Below, one piece after another: positions 43,915 to 56,087 of a DNA stretch of 64,000 bases. A program made the translations under genes and the position numbers. The notes under the pieces were generated by a model. That model worked only from the letters and a program-made list of their open reading frames with translations, was not told where the DNA came from and did not search any database. How positions within the stretch are numbered: position 1 is the first letter of the stretch; every line of letters starts with the position of its first letter. This DNA comes from Stenopsyche tienmushanensis (lineage: Eukaryota > Arthropoda > Insecta > Trichoptera > Stenopsychidae): assembly GCA_008973525.1 (NCBI GenBank), contig WACJ01000522.1, positions 310,001-374,000 of the forward strand. The letters are read 5' to 3'.

Positions 43915-43980
43915 ATATTAAGACGTGTAGGGGTACATTTACAGTACGATATTATCATCGATGTAAGAGTAAAAGTAAGA
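43915..43980 (-). repeat. Family Q fragment, copy 3
   Basis: GACGTGTAGGGGTACATTTA followed by ATCGATG is the inverse of the TACCCC...ACGTxTGAATA end region of family Q. Confidence 0.45.
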
Positions 43981-43984
43981 GTCA

Positions 43985-45055
43985 AAGATCTAATCCTCTT
44001 TATCAACATTTGGTAAATTGTTTAATTAATCCTTTAATAATATTTTATAAACTTGTTGATTACCTCAAAGAAAGATTATACCTTTATGAAAAAATCCTCA
44101 TGGGAAACTTGTCTAGATTTTTTATTAGGCGTCTGATTAAAATGACTAATTAATATCCCCTGGGAATAAATTAAGTAAGCGAGCACAGTTTGAACAGTTG
44201 GGGTTTAAAATTAGTTGCTTGCATGCTTCAACATGGAATAATTTTAATCTCCAGAATTAGTATGCGCCCTCAGCCATCATTAAGGTCGAAGAAAAAAAAG
44301 TTGAAAAGCTTTAAAAGCACTTCTCTTCGGGTTTCTTATACACTCATCACGATTACGTTCGGTTTGAATTATTAATTAATTCATTACGCTTACCTTGCTT
44401 TAAGCGTAAATAATTTATGAAGTTTACCCCTACTTCAAATTGCTCAATTCCGATTTTCTAGATTATTATTCATTTCCCCTGACTTCCTTACGCTTCCTGC
44501 GTTCCAGAGTTCATCCTCTCGTACGGTTATATTATTCGTTCTTCGTCCGGGTTTTACGACATCTGAGGCCTCTAATTTTGCAAAATAAAATACCGTAAAA
44601 CCACCCCCTCGCCCACATTGCGATGCCCTCACGTCTTAGTGGCGCTTTTTATGAGAAATTATTGGCATTCGCTGCGGAGATATTCCTTTGTCGTCATCCT
44701 TATTAAGAGCAACACTTTATATGCCATCCATCCAGATTCAAGACGACGTATTTAACGTGTAAATTCGCATAATGCCATGCAAAATCTGTAACAACGTTTC
44801 GTAAATAAACGATGTAATTACGTGTCTTCGTGGTAAATTTGCAAATTGAATTCCCAACACTAGCAGACAGGCATACAGCCTCATATTTATATAGGAGCAT
44901 TGAATTTCGCCCGATTAAACTACAGGTATATAAATACCATTTGTCACTGAAAATCAACGTATAATGATCCAATGCAGTGCTAAGATCTTCCCTTGAAATG
45001 TGCCATTTGATTCTTACTTTCAACTCAAATAATGTTAAATATTGAAAGCATATTA
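43985..45055. other. No recognisable gene
   Basis: Frames of 61-121 codons on both strands (43884-44375, 44703-45068) have no family motif. AT-rich. Confidence 0.4.
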
Positions 45056-45057
45056 TA

Positions 45058-45224
45058 AGGTCGTTCAATAAGAACGCTCAAATTTTGCAATTTAACGCAA
45101 AATTTATTCAAGAATCATGAAATATATACTTCATACTTAATGCCATAAAATAATTGAGTAGATATCTTATATGCAACTTGTTATATTTACATTTAAAAAT
45201 TGAGCGTCCTCATTGAAATACCCT
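45058..45224. mobile_element. T1 MITE, ~167 bp
   Basis: AGGTCGTTCAATAAGAACGC at the left and GCGTCCTCATTGAAATACCC at the right are inverted terminal repeats, with TA next to each end. The same terminus (AATAAGGACGCTCAATTTTT) opens the Tc3-like relic at 53.95 kb, so this is a non-coding deletion derivative of that family. Confidence 0.75.
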
Positions 45225-45229
45225 AAATA

Positions 45230-46735
45230 AGCAATCAAAATGATTCCAATGGGCATTGAATATATGAAATATTTCAATGGCTTCGTTTATAAATGCTGTC
45301 TCAGAATGGATAGCTCAATTTATAAAAACGCAACAAAATTATTCATCATGTTTAACGAAATTTATTAAGCAGAATGGTCGTTTATTAGGGACAAAATTTG
45401 AGGAACAGAAGCCAAGAGTATTAAACCTTGAATTTACTTAGTCGTTTGAGCCAAATTGCCGCTTTAATTGAAGCAGTAAAGGGCACGATACACAAAAGCG
45501 CAGAATATATAGGTCATTTTTAATTCTTATGTTAAACTCACCCTCGTTTTTATGCTCTGAACGTCAAACGAAATGGATGCATTTATACCATATCATCATT
45601 TGAAAGAGCGATCTGTCTCATGGTATAGCGATCCTGGATATTTAGCGCATTTTCTAATATATATAAACATTTAGAATTTTTTTTAAAAACATATTCCTGA
45701 CGGTTGTTTCACATGAAATGTCGCCTGGAGCCAGTGCGAGTTTCGAAAGATTTTGAAAAATTGGCATAGTTCTTAAGCCAGCAGATAAATTAAATCCAAT
45801 TTATGTGGACGAAAAGCATATGTTAGTACAAACGCATTAAATTGTCAAAATAAGGTAGTTTCCCTGCTGCACCCTGTATTATAAAAAGAGGCTTTTATGC
45901 CTTTATCGTCAATTAAAATCGACTTATGAAATGTAAGCGATATAATTTAAAATTTTGTATTAATGATACAAATCTGTCAGGAAATGAACGAAAAGTACCA
46001 TAATTTTCATCTTAAGGGATGTTTCTACCTTGTTGGACCTAAAAGGGATCGAGTTTTTAACTTTTTTTATGCAAAAAATATTGAATATAGAATGTTGATA
46101 TTAAGTATGTTGACTGGGCGATCTTTATGGAATAAAAACATATTTTTTAAAGTTTGACAAAGTATGATAGTGGGCGATGACATTTTTCACTATGGAAGTC
46201 CCATATCCTGAACAGATCATTTGCAGCAAAAAAAATTAAAGTATTTTTACTTTGTATAATATTGTGTATAGCTTAGACTAGAATTAAGAAGAAATATTGG
46301 AAAATAAAAAAATAGTGAGCGATCGAAAAAAAGTTTGTATTTTTACTAATATTTTTTGTACTTTTTTATTGATTAAATAAACCTTTTTAAATATTTTTGC
46401 ATAATTTTAGTCTATGCGATAAAGACATTTATTATACATATGTCTGCTAAATTTCATAAAGAATTCTCATTTAGGGCACGTGGGAGCACTTCCATGAGCT
46501 TGGAAAAACTATTTTCGATGAAAACGCGTTTAATGTTTCTCCTCCCCTCAGCTTCGCAAAGCGCAGCTTCTCTTCGTTGGTCTATAGCTTTGTGAATTTA
46601 ATTTATATCGACTTGAAATTTACTGATCGTATTTTTAAACATTGGTTCTTTCCGATACACGAAGAAAAAAAATATCATAAAAATCAAAACTATATTATTC
46701 AGAAGTTGTTTGTCAAACAAATATTACGGGGGAAA
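45230..46735. other. No recognisable gene
   Basis: AT-rich. A 64-codon frame at 45963-46157 has no motif. Nothing else recognised. Confidence 0.4.
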
Positions 46736-47311
46736 AAATGATGCACCTGGCATATAGAGGGGATTTTAATGGTGAGTTTGATTGGTCTTGTATGTTTGTC
46801 GGCCATTTTGTTTAATCACAGTAAATTCTTCCGATGAAAAGGTCGTCGCACACTCCCGCAAGTTCCCATCTAAAGAATTTCCTGACTTTTCTCAAAATCT
46901 TCTTTGGTGATACTGTGTCGGCAAAACCTAGTTACAAGAAATAGTGTGCTCCATGGGTGCCCAGAATGCTCACACAGAGCACCATCAAAATCGCGTGACG
47001 CTGCGCGTGAATTTTTGGAATATTTTGTACAGGAGGAAGAACCTTTTCTGAACTCTATCGTGATGAGAGATGAGAAATGGGTGTATCACTACACCTCAGA
47101 ATCTAAAAGACAATCTAAAAAGAGCTGGCAATGGGGGTCTATGATACTGGCATACAAAAGCAAAATCGACTATAGAAATGTCTCGATCTCAACCACGATT
47201 ACGTCGAAAAATAGTCAAATATATTTGTGAAGTATCATGTGAATTTTAATTAAATACAAGCATTTTTCGATCTTACATAAATGTTGTAACCTTACTTTCT
47301 GGATTATCACT
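46735..47311 (+). pseudogene. Mariner M1, internally deleted copy with right end
   Basis: The leader (CATATAGAGGGGATTTTAAT, then TTTGTCGGCCATTTTGTTTA) is followed by a 108-codon frame, 46904-47230. It encodes EEEPFLNSIVMRDEKWVYHY and TSESKRQSKKSW, which is the first catalytic aspartate block (GDETWxHHYTPESKRQS), with D retained. The frame then jumps to AYKSKIDYR near the C terminus, so the second and third catalytic residues are deleted. The right terminal repeat TTGTAACCTTACTTTCTGGA ends near 47305. The M1 left end is absent. Confidence 0.8.
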
Positions 47312-47314
47312 GTA

Positions 47315-48400
47315 TGTGAATGATGTTGGCTTAAAAAAAGGAATTCAAGTGGAGATTCGTTGAAGTTTATGATATAAAATAAGAAAATATGTTTCTTTTC
47401 GATATTCCCTCGGAAAAATATGTCATTTGCAATGGAAGGATTTTCCTATCCACAGCAGTATTGACATATTCAAATTTCGCTGCAATAGCTAACTCACCCA
47501 AGCTCCAATCATAACTGTCAATAGCAAACACGACCGAACAAATAGATTCTCTTCAAGTTTCATCCAGCGATGTCACAATGGGTCGTTAAGAAGTTTCTTC
47601 ACTTTTTAGCACTCAAGCAAAATGAATTTCTTCATCGCTGGTATCGTGCGTTGATTTCGCGCTCAGGAGACATCTCCAAAGTGTTACAAGACAAACGCAC
47701 CTGTTCCAACACCAAGTGTTATTTAAATATCCTTTATATATTCCCTTTGTGACACTCGCGAGTCCTTCTTCCGAGCTGGCGCCCTAATCTGGAATACCTC
47801 TAATAGGATTTTAAGTGGAACATAAAGCACGATAATGGAATCTTCCATTTGAGGATATGTTGAAAACTGGAAACCGCCAGGACACCGGGGATGCTTTGGC
47901 GCACATTAGAGGATATCGTAAAACTTATTATTCGTGTAAAAACCTCGGAAGGCATAATTGTTTTTGCACGGTTCGGGGCGCTGCAAATCTTGGAGCCGCG
48001 CTTTCAACCCCTTGCGTGAAAGCCCCATAATCAGTAGTAATGAAACTGCGACGATAACCCATTCAACCCACTTAATGATCCATTAAGGGTTGCCGAGTTC
48101 CCTCACTGATTAATACAATTAATTTGCATTCACATATTAAACGGTTTAAATACGTACAAATGACTGAATACGGTTCATTTTCCACGTTCGCGACTATTGT
48201 TGCTAAATAAATTCCACGTACGCGTTAGGTCCTAATGGCGCCCTATTGACTTTGAGCGATATTATCATCAAATTATACTAATTATTCGAATGTTTAGATC
48301 ATAGCAACATTCATTCGGAATTAACTCATAGATGACTATTTAAATTTCAAGCACTGAATTATCTCATGTATTTTATTAGCAATATTGTGTTTGAATTGTA
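47315..48400. other. No recognisable gene
   Basis: Contains a GC-richer interval at 47750-48060 without frames or motifs. It could be conserved non-coding DNA. Confidence 0.35.
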
Positions 48401-48401
48401 T

Positions 48402-49322
48402 TAGGTTGGGGAATAAGTTCATAGCGTTTTTTATCAAAAACCTTTATTTAATCGTTTTAACAATAAACTAATTAATCATGTATTCTTCGTTGCCGTTTAC
48501 TACCTCCTCCCACCTCTGAGCCAATTTGTTGATGCCGTTCTGCCTAAAATCGCCCAGTCTGGTATCGATGAATTTGTTGAGCCAGTTTTTAAGATCGTCT
48601 TCATTGTTGAAGGTAACGCCTCTCGTAAGATTCGACAGGAAGCATAAAAGTTGGTAATCCGTCAGCGTAAAGTCTGGAAAATACAGCGGATGTCGAAGGA
48701 CCTCCCATTCGAACTCTTTAAATACTGCTTTGACGACTTGTGTAACATGAGGCCTGGCGTTATCGTGAAGAAGTACAATTTGGCCTAGTCGGTGGGATAT
48801 TTTCAGTTGAATAGTCTTTCATACAGTGTAGCTGAGCTATGTAGAGCTCCTTATTAACCGTCGCATTCTTTTTGAGCATTTCCTAATGCACCATGCCCTT
48901 TCAGTCCCACCAAACGCAGATCATGATCTTCTTTGGATGGAGGTCCGGCTTAACTCTCGACTTTGGCGTATCTCCTGGAGTCGCTCATTCCTTTATTTGC
49001 TTCATGTTTATGTATAAGCACCATTTTTCATATCTCGTGACGATTCGGTACAAAAAACGCTGTTTATGACCACGTGTTGCTCAATAGCGAACTTGTTTGG
49101 CGACCGTCCTAAGCGAAGAAGAGTTAGCTTTTTACCTCCTGGATATTCCATTTTTAAGCGTCAAAAGTAATAAAAAATTAAATTATTCAAAAATATTAGT
49201 AACATAGATTTGTTGAACAGAAAAAGTCCTATCGAATGAATATTATACACCTTGCCAAAAAGCAAAAAAATGTTGTAAAACAAAATAATATAAAAACGCT
49301 ACGAACTTATTCCCCAACCCCA
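48402..49322 (-). mobile_element. Mariner M3 with both terminal repeats
   Basis: GGTTGGGGAATAAGTTCATA at 48404 and CTACGAACTTATTCCCCAAC ending near 49319 are ~28-bp inverted repeats, preceded by TA at the left. The ~920-bp length shows an internal deletion relative to the usual 1.3 kb. The minus strand carries a degenerate transposase. Confidence 0.85.
48470..49155 (-). pseudogene. M3 mariner transposase pseudogene
   Basis: On the minus strand the sequence starts MEYPGGKKLTLLRLGRSPNK and continues FAIEQHVVINSVF; the usual N-terminal HTH is absent. Then come PDLHPKKIMICVWWD and KGMVHYEMLKKNA, separated by a stop. The last ~105 codons are open and encode VLLHDNARPHV (second catalytic aspartate), FPDFTLTDYQLL (third aspartate) and FRQNGINKLAQRWEEVV to the natural stop. 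The first aspartate (DETW) region is missing. It is the best-preserved catalytic C terminus in the window, but it is inactive. Confidence 0.8.
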
Positions 49323-49463
49323 TATATAAATAAATATAATATTTAAATGATTTTTTTTTTCGTATACAAAATAAAGAGAATACAAATATTCATCAACAGA
49401 TGACAACATAATAAATATTAAATAGATTAATGGAATTTATTCTTATCCGATTGAAAATCATCA

Positions 49464-49496
49464 GCGCGGGGACTCGTTACACTGGTGTCAGAAATC
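49464..49496 (+). mobile_element. LTR end and tRNA-Leu primer site
   Basis: GCGCGGGGACTCGTTACAC followed by TGGTGTCAGAAATC repeats the LTR terminus plus primer-site arrangement seen at 1.39 and 12.45 kb. The LTR upstream is too short to assign. Confidence 0.45.
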
Positions 49497-49619
49497 ATGA
49501 TCAATACCCACAAATTGTTATTTGTCGTCGTTGTATGTTTAGCGACAGTTAATTATAAACCCAAATTACCTATTTATTGTCATATATTAATGCAATATTT
49601 TTTATATTGTTTCAGGTAA
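49497..49619 (+). CDS. Candidate 40-codon signal-peptide-like ORF (doubtful)
   Basis: ATG 49497 opens a frame encoding MINTHKLLFVVVVCLATVNY and 20 more residues before TAA. The first 17 residues fit a signal peptide. TTATATTGTTTCAG at about 49601-49614 is a good acceptor-like tract, so an alternative is a short first exon spliced into downstream sequence, but no good donor follows the hydrophobic core. The ATG directly abuts a tRNA-Leu primer-site motif, so it may simply be debris of a retroelement leader. I would not call this a gene without transcripts. Confidence 0.15.
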   Translation: MINTHKLLFVVVVCLATVNYKPKLPIYCHILMQYFLYCFR

Positions 49620-49659
49620 GACCTCTTCTGACATTTTTGTTATAATGATATTTTTCACG

Positions 49660-51195
49660 AAGATAAATGGTAAGCAATTTTGTATTTTATTATGATTGCT
49701 TTGATGGTTTTTTATGACATCGTTGATGTAACGTATTTTACTTTTGATAAAACAATATTTCTTCATACGCCCTTAATTTCTTAGAGTAGGAACTCATGTG
49801 GCAAACACACGTTATGTACAGAATAACTGTGCAAAAAACTAAGGCCTCTTTTATTACGTGCTACAACGTGAAGCAACCCGAATTAAATTCTTGTCCAGCG
49901 ACGATTCAGCATTGCCCACACCAAAAATGTAGTCCAATATTGAAAATTATCCGTAAAGTGGGGTCATAAAGTCCGAAAAAAGATGGCAGCAAGCGAACCT
50001 GAAACATTGTGCAATGACGCAATTGCTGTTATCTTATAAACAGAGACTGTCCACATACATGCTTTTTTTGTTGTGTATGATTCTTTAGTGCAGCACCTTG
50101 TAAATATGAATCATGAGAATGAGAGATAGAAGGAAAACGATTCAGAAATCTTTTCCGCCCACCTCATTTTCTCCCAGCGCAGCTTTTCCTGAAAGCCCTT
50201 ATCAAATATTTAGCAACATCATTTATTACATAAAGAAATGTTCTATTCTACCTTCTATGGGAAAGCACCACCTGAACTGAATTTCGCAGAAAAATTAATA
50301 AGGAAATAATTATTTTTTTCATCCCCTACATCCCTCCGAACTCCATAAAAAAAGTCAAAATATTAACGTATTAGAGATAACAATAAACGCTCAAGGAGTA
50401 TTTCCAACAAACAAGAGAAGGCCTTTATTTAACGTTAAAAAAACATTTTATGTCACGATAAATTATCTAGAAGAGATGAATTCTTAGAATAACGTCTATT
50501 GCGTGGGCAGCCAACCATGGGTCAACGTGCCTTTGTGCACATTATAACGCTCCGTAGAAACCTTAATATGCCCATTAATCGATCAAATTCATTTTTCAAA
50601 CGGATCATCTTGGCCTTATTAAAAACAAACCTAACCCCTTCCCACTCAAACGTTAACTTCAATGTCTAAATTAATACATAATGGAAATGTATACGCTTAA
50701 TGAAATTTATGAATATTGAAGTGTAGCGTAAAAGCTCCCCGCATTTAATATAGTTGATCGTGGAGTGAAACGCTCGAAAGAAAAGCTCATAAGCTTTTGA
50801 GAGGATCTTCGAGCTTTTGCTCAGTATAAAATATTCACACAATAATAACACAAAACACATGGCCATTTTTCAGCATAAAATAGTATTTTTTGCGACATCA
50901 TGCCATATGCACATCGTGCTTCATTCGGAAGGCTCCATAACATTGCAAAATAGAAACTTCTAATTTGCATATGACATTTGTCCACTGATATAGCGTATTT
51001 TAGAACTTCTCCCGAAGATGGGTGCATAAATATTATATTCATCACAGTTTATTGGTTTTATTTCGATAGCTATGCATGTTTATTATCAAAAAAAAACACT
51101 ATCAACACAATCTAAACTATTCGTTGATAAATGTCAATCGATAATTAAATGTTTTCTATTTCTAAAGACTACCATCCAAATAAAAGATGACATGT
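49660..51195. other. No recognisable gene
   Basis: Minus-strand frames of 66 and 74 codons at 50666-51045 have no motif. AT-rich. Confidence 0.4.
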
Positions 51196-51202
51196 GATTT
51201 AT

Positions 51203-51697
51203 CACTCAATAAGTTCGTTGAATGACATATAATTGGCGCTTTTATTGACTAATTCGTATGCTTTTTAGGAAGTAGCAACTTTCAAATAATACGTATCAAA
51301 ATTGCATAACAATCTGATGATTAGTTCATAAGTTATAGTGGTTTTAGTGAAGCTAAAACTTAAAAAATAAATAAATTCACAAAATTTCTTTGGTCGATCA
51401 TAAATTAAAGTTGCGTGCGATAGCTGACACATTAAAATAACAAAAAGCATTTTATTCATCATTTTGCATCAACATTTGTCCATGATAAAGTTTTATTCGA
51501 AGAGGGTACCGCGTTTGCTATGCGTCGATCAAAAACAACAACGCGTCCAAAATTCAGAGCGCTGTTTGGAGTTGTTTCAGCACAATAAAAAAAATCTTTT
51601 TCATCTAAAAATGCTTCAGGAAAAATATTTGTCTCTAATGATTGCCAGAACTTTTTTAATTATATGGAAATATGAAAATCTTATTAAAAAAATTATA
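51203..51697 (+). pseudogene. Mariner M4 transposase relic
   Basis: The left terminal repeat CACTCAATAAGTTCG is at 51203. The frame at 51464-51712 encodes MIKFYSKRVPRLLCVDQKQQ, RVQNSERCLELFQHNKKN and LF...LSLMIARTFLI. This aligns with the mariner linker (WVPRLLTxDQKQQRVxxSERCLxLF) and the start of the catalytic domain. The DETW aspartate is changed beyond recognition, and the rest of the core is gone. A family P MITE begins at the TTAA at 51698, exactly where the relic ends. Confidence 0.7.
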
Positions 51698-52101
51698 TTA
51701 ACACCTACATGAGTACTATCCCAGGGTTTGGGACCTCCTTCTACTATTCAGAAAGAGCACTCTTGTACATTGAGCTCGGAGACAGACATAGACAGAGAGA
51801 GAACGTAGCGCAGTTCGGGAGACAGAGACGGAGAGCTTCCCCGCATACATCGCACGATTGTATAGATCATTAACCCAAAAGTATCGACTAATAATGATTT
51901 CGATTTCAAATTTGTTATTTGGTTTGACAGTGTTTATTTATTTAATTGCTTCCTGTTCGTTGCTGCTTTTTGAATTAGTATTTTTTCGATTATCATTTCC
52001 TTCTAAAGCATCGATTTTTTGTGTATTGTTTATGTAAAAAATAACGTGATCTTTTATGCTATCAACAGTGTTTATTTACAATTGACTCTGCCTCGAATTT
52101 A
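51698..52101 (+). mobile_element. TTAA-type MITE, family P, 3'-truncated copy
   Basis: Starts TTAACACCTACATGAGTACT and follows the family to GACTCTGCCTCGAATTTAA, missing the last ~100 bp and the right TTAA. Internal deletions of ~30 bp are visible relative to the 9.1-kb copy. Confidence 0.65.
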
Positions 52102-52104
52102 ATA

Positions 52105-53945
52105 TGTTTTTGCCGTTTGTGCTTATTGTCTCCCGGAATAGTCCACCGAATACCGAACACTTAATAAATACATAACATATCGACGGTTGCTATGCTTTGT
52201 TTACCTTAGCAACCACCAGAACAATATACGCCAACATGGTGCATCCGTTAAGCGTCTCACAAAACAAATTCCGCACACAAACAATGGTTGTGCTAATATG
52301 AAAACTTTTGCGGGTATGCGCACAATAACTTCCCAATGTGTCATCGCAATCGGATGAATGGTATAGGAGCGTATAAGAGACAAACAAACTATATTTTTAC
52401 TGTTGGATATATTAGCACAAATTTAATGTAGATTAAGCCTGTTGTTCAATAGCGAATTCCAAATGCCTCAGCCTATGAATCTAATTAAAACGGAATTTGC
52501 CTTCTTACAATGTGCTTTTACGTCGTTTCTCTGATAAATTTTATAATGAGCCGATTACACGTATTTACTCTTCGAAATTAATCACGTTTTTCTCGATGCG
52601 GAGTCTCGTCTCTTATAATTTGATCGAAAATTTAATTACATGACTTCGAGAGGAGCAAGCTTATATTATTGTATTACATCCAGGTGTACGTCGAGGGTGG
52701 CAAGGCAGTAATTAAACATGGAAATGTTATTGAATACACAATAATAGGCTTTTCATCGGGAAAACGTAGTGAAAACTCAAAGCGTGTAGGAAAATTTCCT
52801 CAGAAAACGAATGAATAGGAGCCATTCATCAGGAGGCTCTGTGTTTCGTGTGAACAAAAAGTCCTTAAGAGTGGGTCGACCCCTTGATATATGTATCGGC
52901 GGCCATATTGCCTACGACGATTGTTTAAACATTCAACAAAGCAGGGGCTGTTTAGCTAGCTTTTAATTAAAATTAATTATTATATTATATGTGCCGCGGT
53001 TAAGATTTATACCACTTCTTGTCGGAGGCTGCGCATTGTGCTGGAGGACTTTAAAGCTCCGGTTCTTAAGGCTTTCGAGGACGTATGAATCGCACTGTCA
53101 AACGATCTGGATCTGATATGTTCGAGGGGGAAAATGACGAAGGGTAATATTTGAAGGGTGCTTGCGTTTGTCTTTTTTTTTTCGGCAAGTTTCCACAATC
53201 GGAATTTTTGCACCCCCGAACAACTCCCACGCGATAAATAATTCATATTGTCACATTAATCCGGCAAAATAATTGGTTCGCCAAAGATTCCTTGTATTTC
53301 AATAGGATTCCACAGTATTATTAATTATTTTCGATACGACTTGTGTCGTACTTCGGCAAAAAATTGTAAGGAACGACCCAAACAAATATAGGCTCTACAA
53401 AATAAATTCCCGGCATTGTGTTTTTACGATGTGCACCATATGTTCGCACAGCCTGCTAAGACTTAAAACGAGAGACCATATGATTCACTTTTTATATCAT
53501 TGTAAAGTTTTTTATTAACCGAGCCATTTTGAGCTATCATACTACATCGAATTTATGGTATATTTTTCGCATCAATTTTGCAGGTTTTTATGACAATAAA
53601 CACAGTCGCGGCCATAAAAAAACTTAAAATATAAACATCCCTATGGCTATAATGCTGAAGGCGTATATTGGCAATGTTTGTCGTAAGAAAAACTAGCAAA
53701 ATCCACACAAATTCTTGATTTAACCACATAAATGTGATCATGAAGCTTGTGTTAATTTAAACCCATATTGGCATAAAATGAGAATTCTATAGAAAATTTT
53801 CCAGGAAATGGGTTATTTTCCCAAGAGATTTTCCTTCCACTTATTTTACAGCATTATTCAGATATGAATTTTTAAATACTAAGAAAAGATCAATGATGGA
53901 GTGGCAAAATATAATTTCGAATGCTCCTCATATTCTATCAAAATA
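52105..53945. other. No recognisable gene
   Basis: Overlapping minus frames at 52190-52387 and a 79-codon minus frame at 53007-53246 lack motifs. The GC-richer interval at 52560-53230 could be conserved non-coding DNA. No repeat boundary seen. Confidence 0.4.
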
Positions 53946-54325
53946 TAGGGTTATTACAATAAGGACGCTCAATTTTTAAATGTAAATAAAACATATCTAC
54001 TACTAATTATATTTATATACTTGTGCTTTAAAAAAGCTCAAAAAAATAAATCTAAAGATGTTAAATAACACTAACTCGGTGACCAATTTAAATCACCATC
54101 GCGCGAAATAACCATGACCTCAAATCATTCGTGCAGAATGTCCATCGCAACATGCGCTGTGTGGCACGTAACACCGTCCTATTTAAACCACATGTCTCTG
54201 ACGTCTATGTTATCCAGTTTAAGCTACAAAAACTTATCTATCATCTATGTATGGCGTTTTGAAAGAAATACGGACCAATAAATTCACCAGACCAAAATCC
54301 GCATCAAACATTAACTTTCTCGAGA
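53946..54325 (-). pseudogene. Tc3-like transposase relic (T1) with one terminal end
   Basis: The plus-strand left edge AGGGTTATTACAATAAGGAC then GCTCAATTTTT is the T1 terminus. On the minus strand, from about 54320 to 54070, broken frames encode FWSGEFIGPYFFQNA, VRDMW, CYVPHSA/TCHTAH and AMDILHE, then VMVISRDGDLNW. These match the GPYFFE...WFQQDGATCHTAxxTMDILxxxFxxxVISRxGDxxWPPRS order of this transposase group. Several stops break it. The other terminal repeat and the N-terminal domain were not found. The adjacent 115-codon minus frame (54311-54658) is not recognisable. Confidence 0.7.
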
Positions 54326-55520
54326 TGTATTTGATACTAACTTATCTTGTGTGGATTGATATTGATCCTTCATCCATTGTCGGTTGTACTTCCGTAGGAA
54401 CATTCTTAATGCAAAAATAATTTGATTTAATGCTGATTTAATCCAGTACAAATTTCCAAAGCTAATTTTGGTTGAATGAGATTTTATTTGTAAGCGCATG
54501 CATGTGGATCGAGTTCCCGATGCAAAATTTGTTTTGTAAGGATCACCCCGACGATTTTCTGCCCTCGTTATTTTAAAATATGCATATTGATGAGTAATAC
54601 GGAAGGAGGTTACGTTTCGGAGGGTAGTACCGAGGCTTTCATCCGAGCAAACAATCAAGCTCTCCGCCCGGAGCCCTTCAGCTGTACGACTCGCAGCAAA
54701 CTTCCGCCTTAATTCAATTTCCTGTTTAGTTTTCCATTACGATGAAAAGCTTAGAGATATTAGGGCTTTTTCTGCTCGGGCACTTCCTGGCTGGCCTTCA
54801 TGCCGGGGATGTTCTTTCGGATGACGATTTTCCTCCCTTGAGCGAATGGGTAATTGCTTGCTTTCCTCCTTGCCTTTGTTGCCTCGTTATTATTGTACAA
54901 CAATAGGCTCCTGTTTACACATCCCTTTCGCACAGCCGTTAATGACAATTTTTCCACCTTTTATATTGATACAATGTGAACTCCACAAGTCACATAATTG
55001 AATTTTATTTAGGGGGGTTAAATAATATCCCAGTCATTTATCAAATCGCCGACAAAAAGAAACAACGTTTGACGGGCGGCGGGTTTTTGATGCTTTATCA
55101 ATCGGTAATGCTCACCCACTAATTTCCTCCCAGGCAATGCCTTTCATTTCTTTTCATCTGAAAAACGTCATTTTATCCCAGCTGAGAAACGTGGAACACA
55201 CTCAATTTCCTGTCTGTTCATCCACAAATCATACAACTGATGAGATTTTCAGGAAACGTTCTAAGAGATGCTGTGCTTGAACGTTGCATCGTCTCTTTCA
55301 AGAAAATCAAGCAAACCTGCAAACTTAATATGCATGATTCGATATATTATTTTATATATACTTAACAATGCAACCATATCATGAAATTTATCATACGATA
55401 ATCACTTTAACGTATCCATATATTAAAACACATTCAACAAGAGTAATGATAGCACATTAATTACTTTAATCCAACGCAATATGTAAATTGAGCTTAAATT
55501 ATCGAAATTTACAATGTGAT
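54326..55520. other. No recognisable gene
   Basis: Moderately GC-rich around 54530-54960 with two minus-strand frames (115 and 65 codons) that lack known motifs. Otherwise AT-rich. Confidence 0.4.
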
Positions 55521-55524
55521 CCAA

Positions 55525-55650
55525 AAACGAGGGTGATTTTAATATGATCTGGAATTTTGCTGTACAAATTTATTAGTGATAAAATCCAAATGGAGTATCT
55601 TATTTTTATACATAATTCCTTTCATTAGAAATATTTTTATTCTAAAGCGG
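55525..55650 (-). mobile_element. hAT-related fragment
   Basis: In reverse, it follows the 3' part of the hAT relic: ACGAGGGTGATT, then TTATTAGTGATAAAATCCAA, then AAATGGAGTATCTTATTTTT and TTTCATTAGAAATA. No transposase motif. Confidence 0.5.
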
Positions 55651-55763
55651 CTGCTCGAAACACTAGCTGCGCACGTATTGTTCGACCGCAGCGTTGTCTT
55701 AAAATCGTTGCCCTCCTAATGCCTCTTTAGCGTGGGCGATTTACTATCCTCATGTAGTAGCGC

Positions 55764-56087
55764 TGTTAACAGCGACATCTTCCATCTCTTTTCAAGTGCA
55801 ATGTGTTATTTCAACAGCGCCATCTCTTGTGGACCTACGGAGACATTGCACCTGTATATCGACAGATCGCTTCTTGCGCGTGCACCGTTGTCGGTTGGGT
55901 AGTGACGCGCAGGAGGCGGGAGGCGGGAGTCTGGAGAGTCGTCGGTTAGCCTTGTCTGCGTGATCTCTCGTGTGGAATAAATAGTTATTTAGAAAAGAGA
56001 GTCTTTCTATTCGACACCCGTCTATTCTCATCTATTTGTCCAGCAATATTACGGCCCGATAGAAGAACGGATCCTTGCGCTAACGCT
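55764..56087 (+). mobile_element. LTR-A copy truncated by a LINE fragment
   Basis: Starts TGTTAACAGCGACATCTTCC and follows LTR-A through the polyadenylation signal region (GTGGAATAAATAGTTATTTA) to GAAGAACGGATCCTTGCGCT. It lacks the GC hairpin (deletion near 55955) and carries a duplicated GGCGGGA word. It stops where LINE sequence begins at about 56088. Confidence 0.7.
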
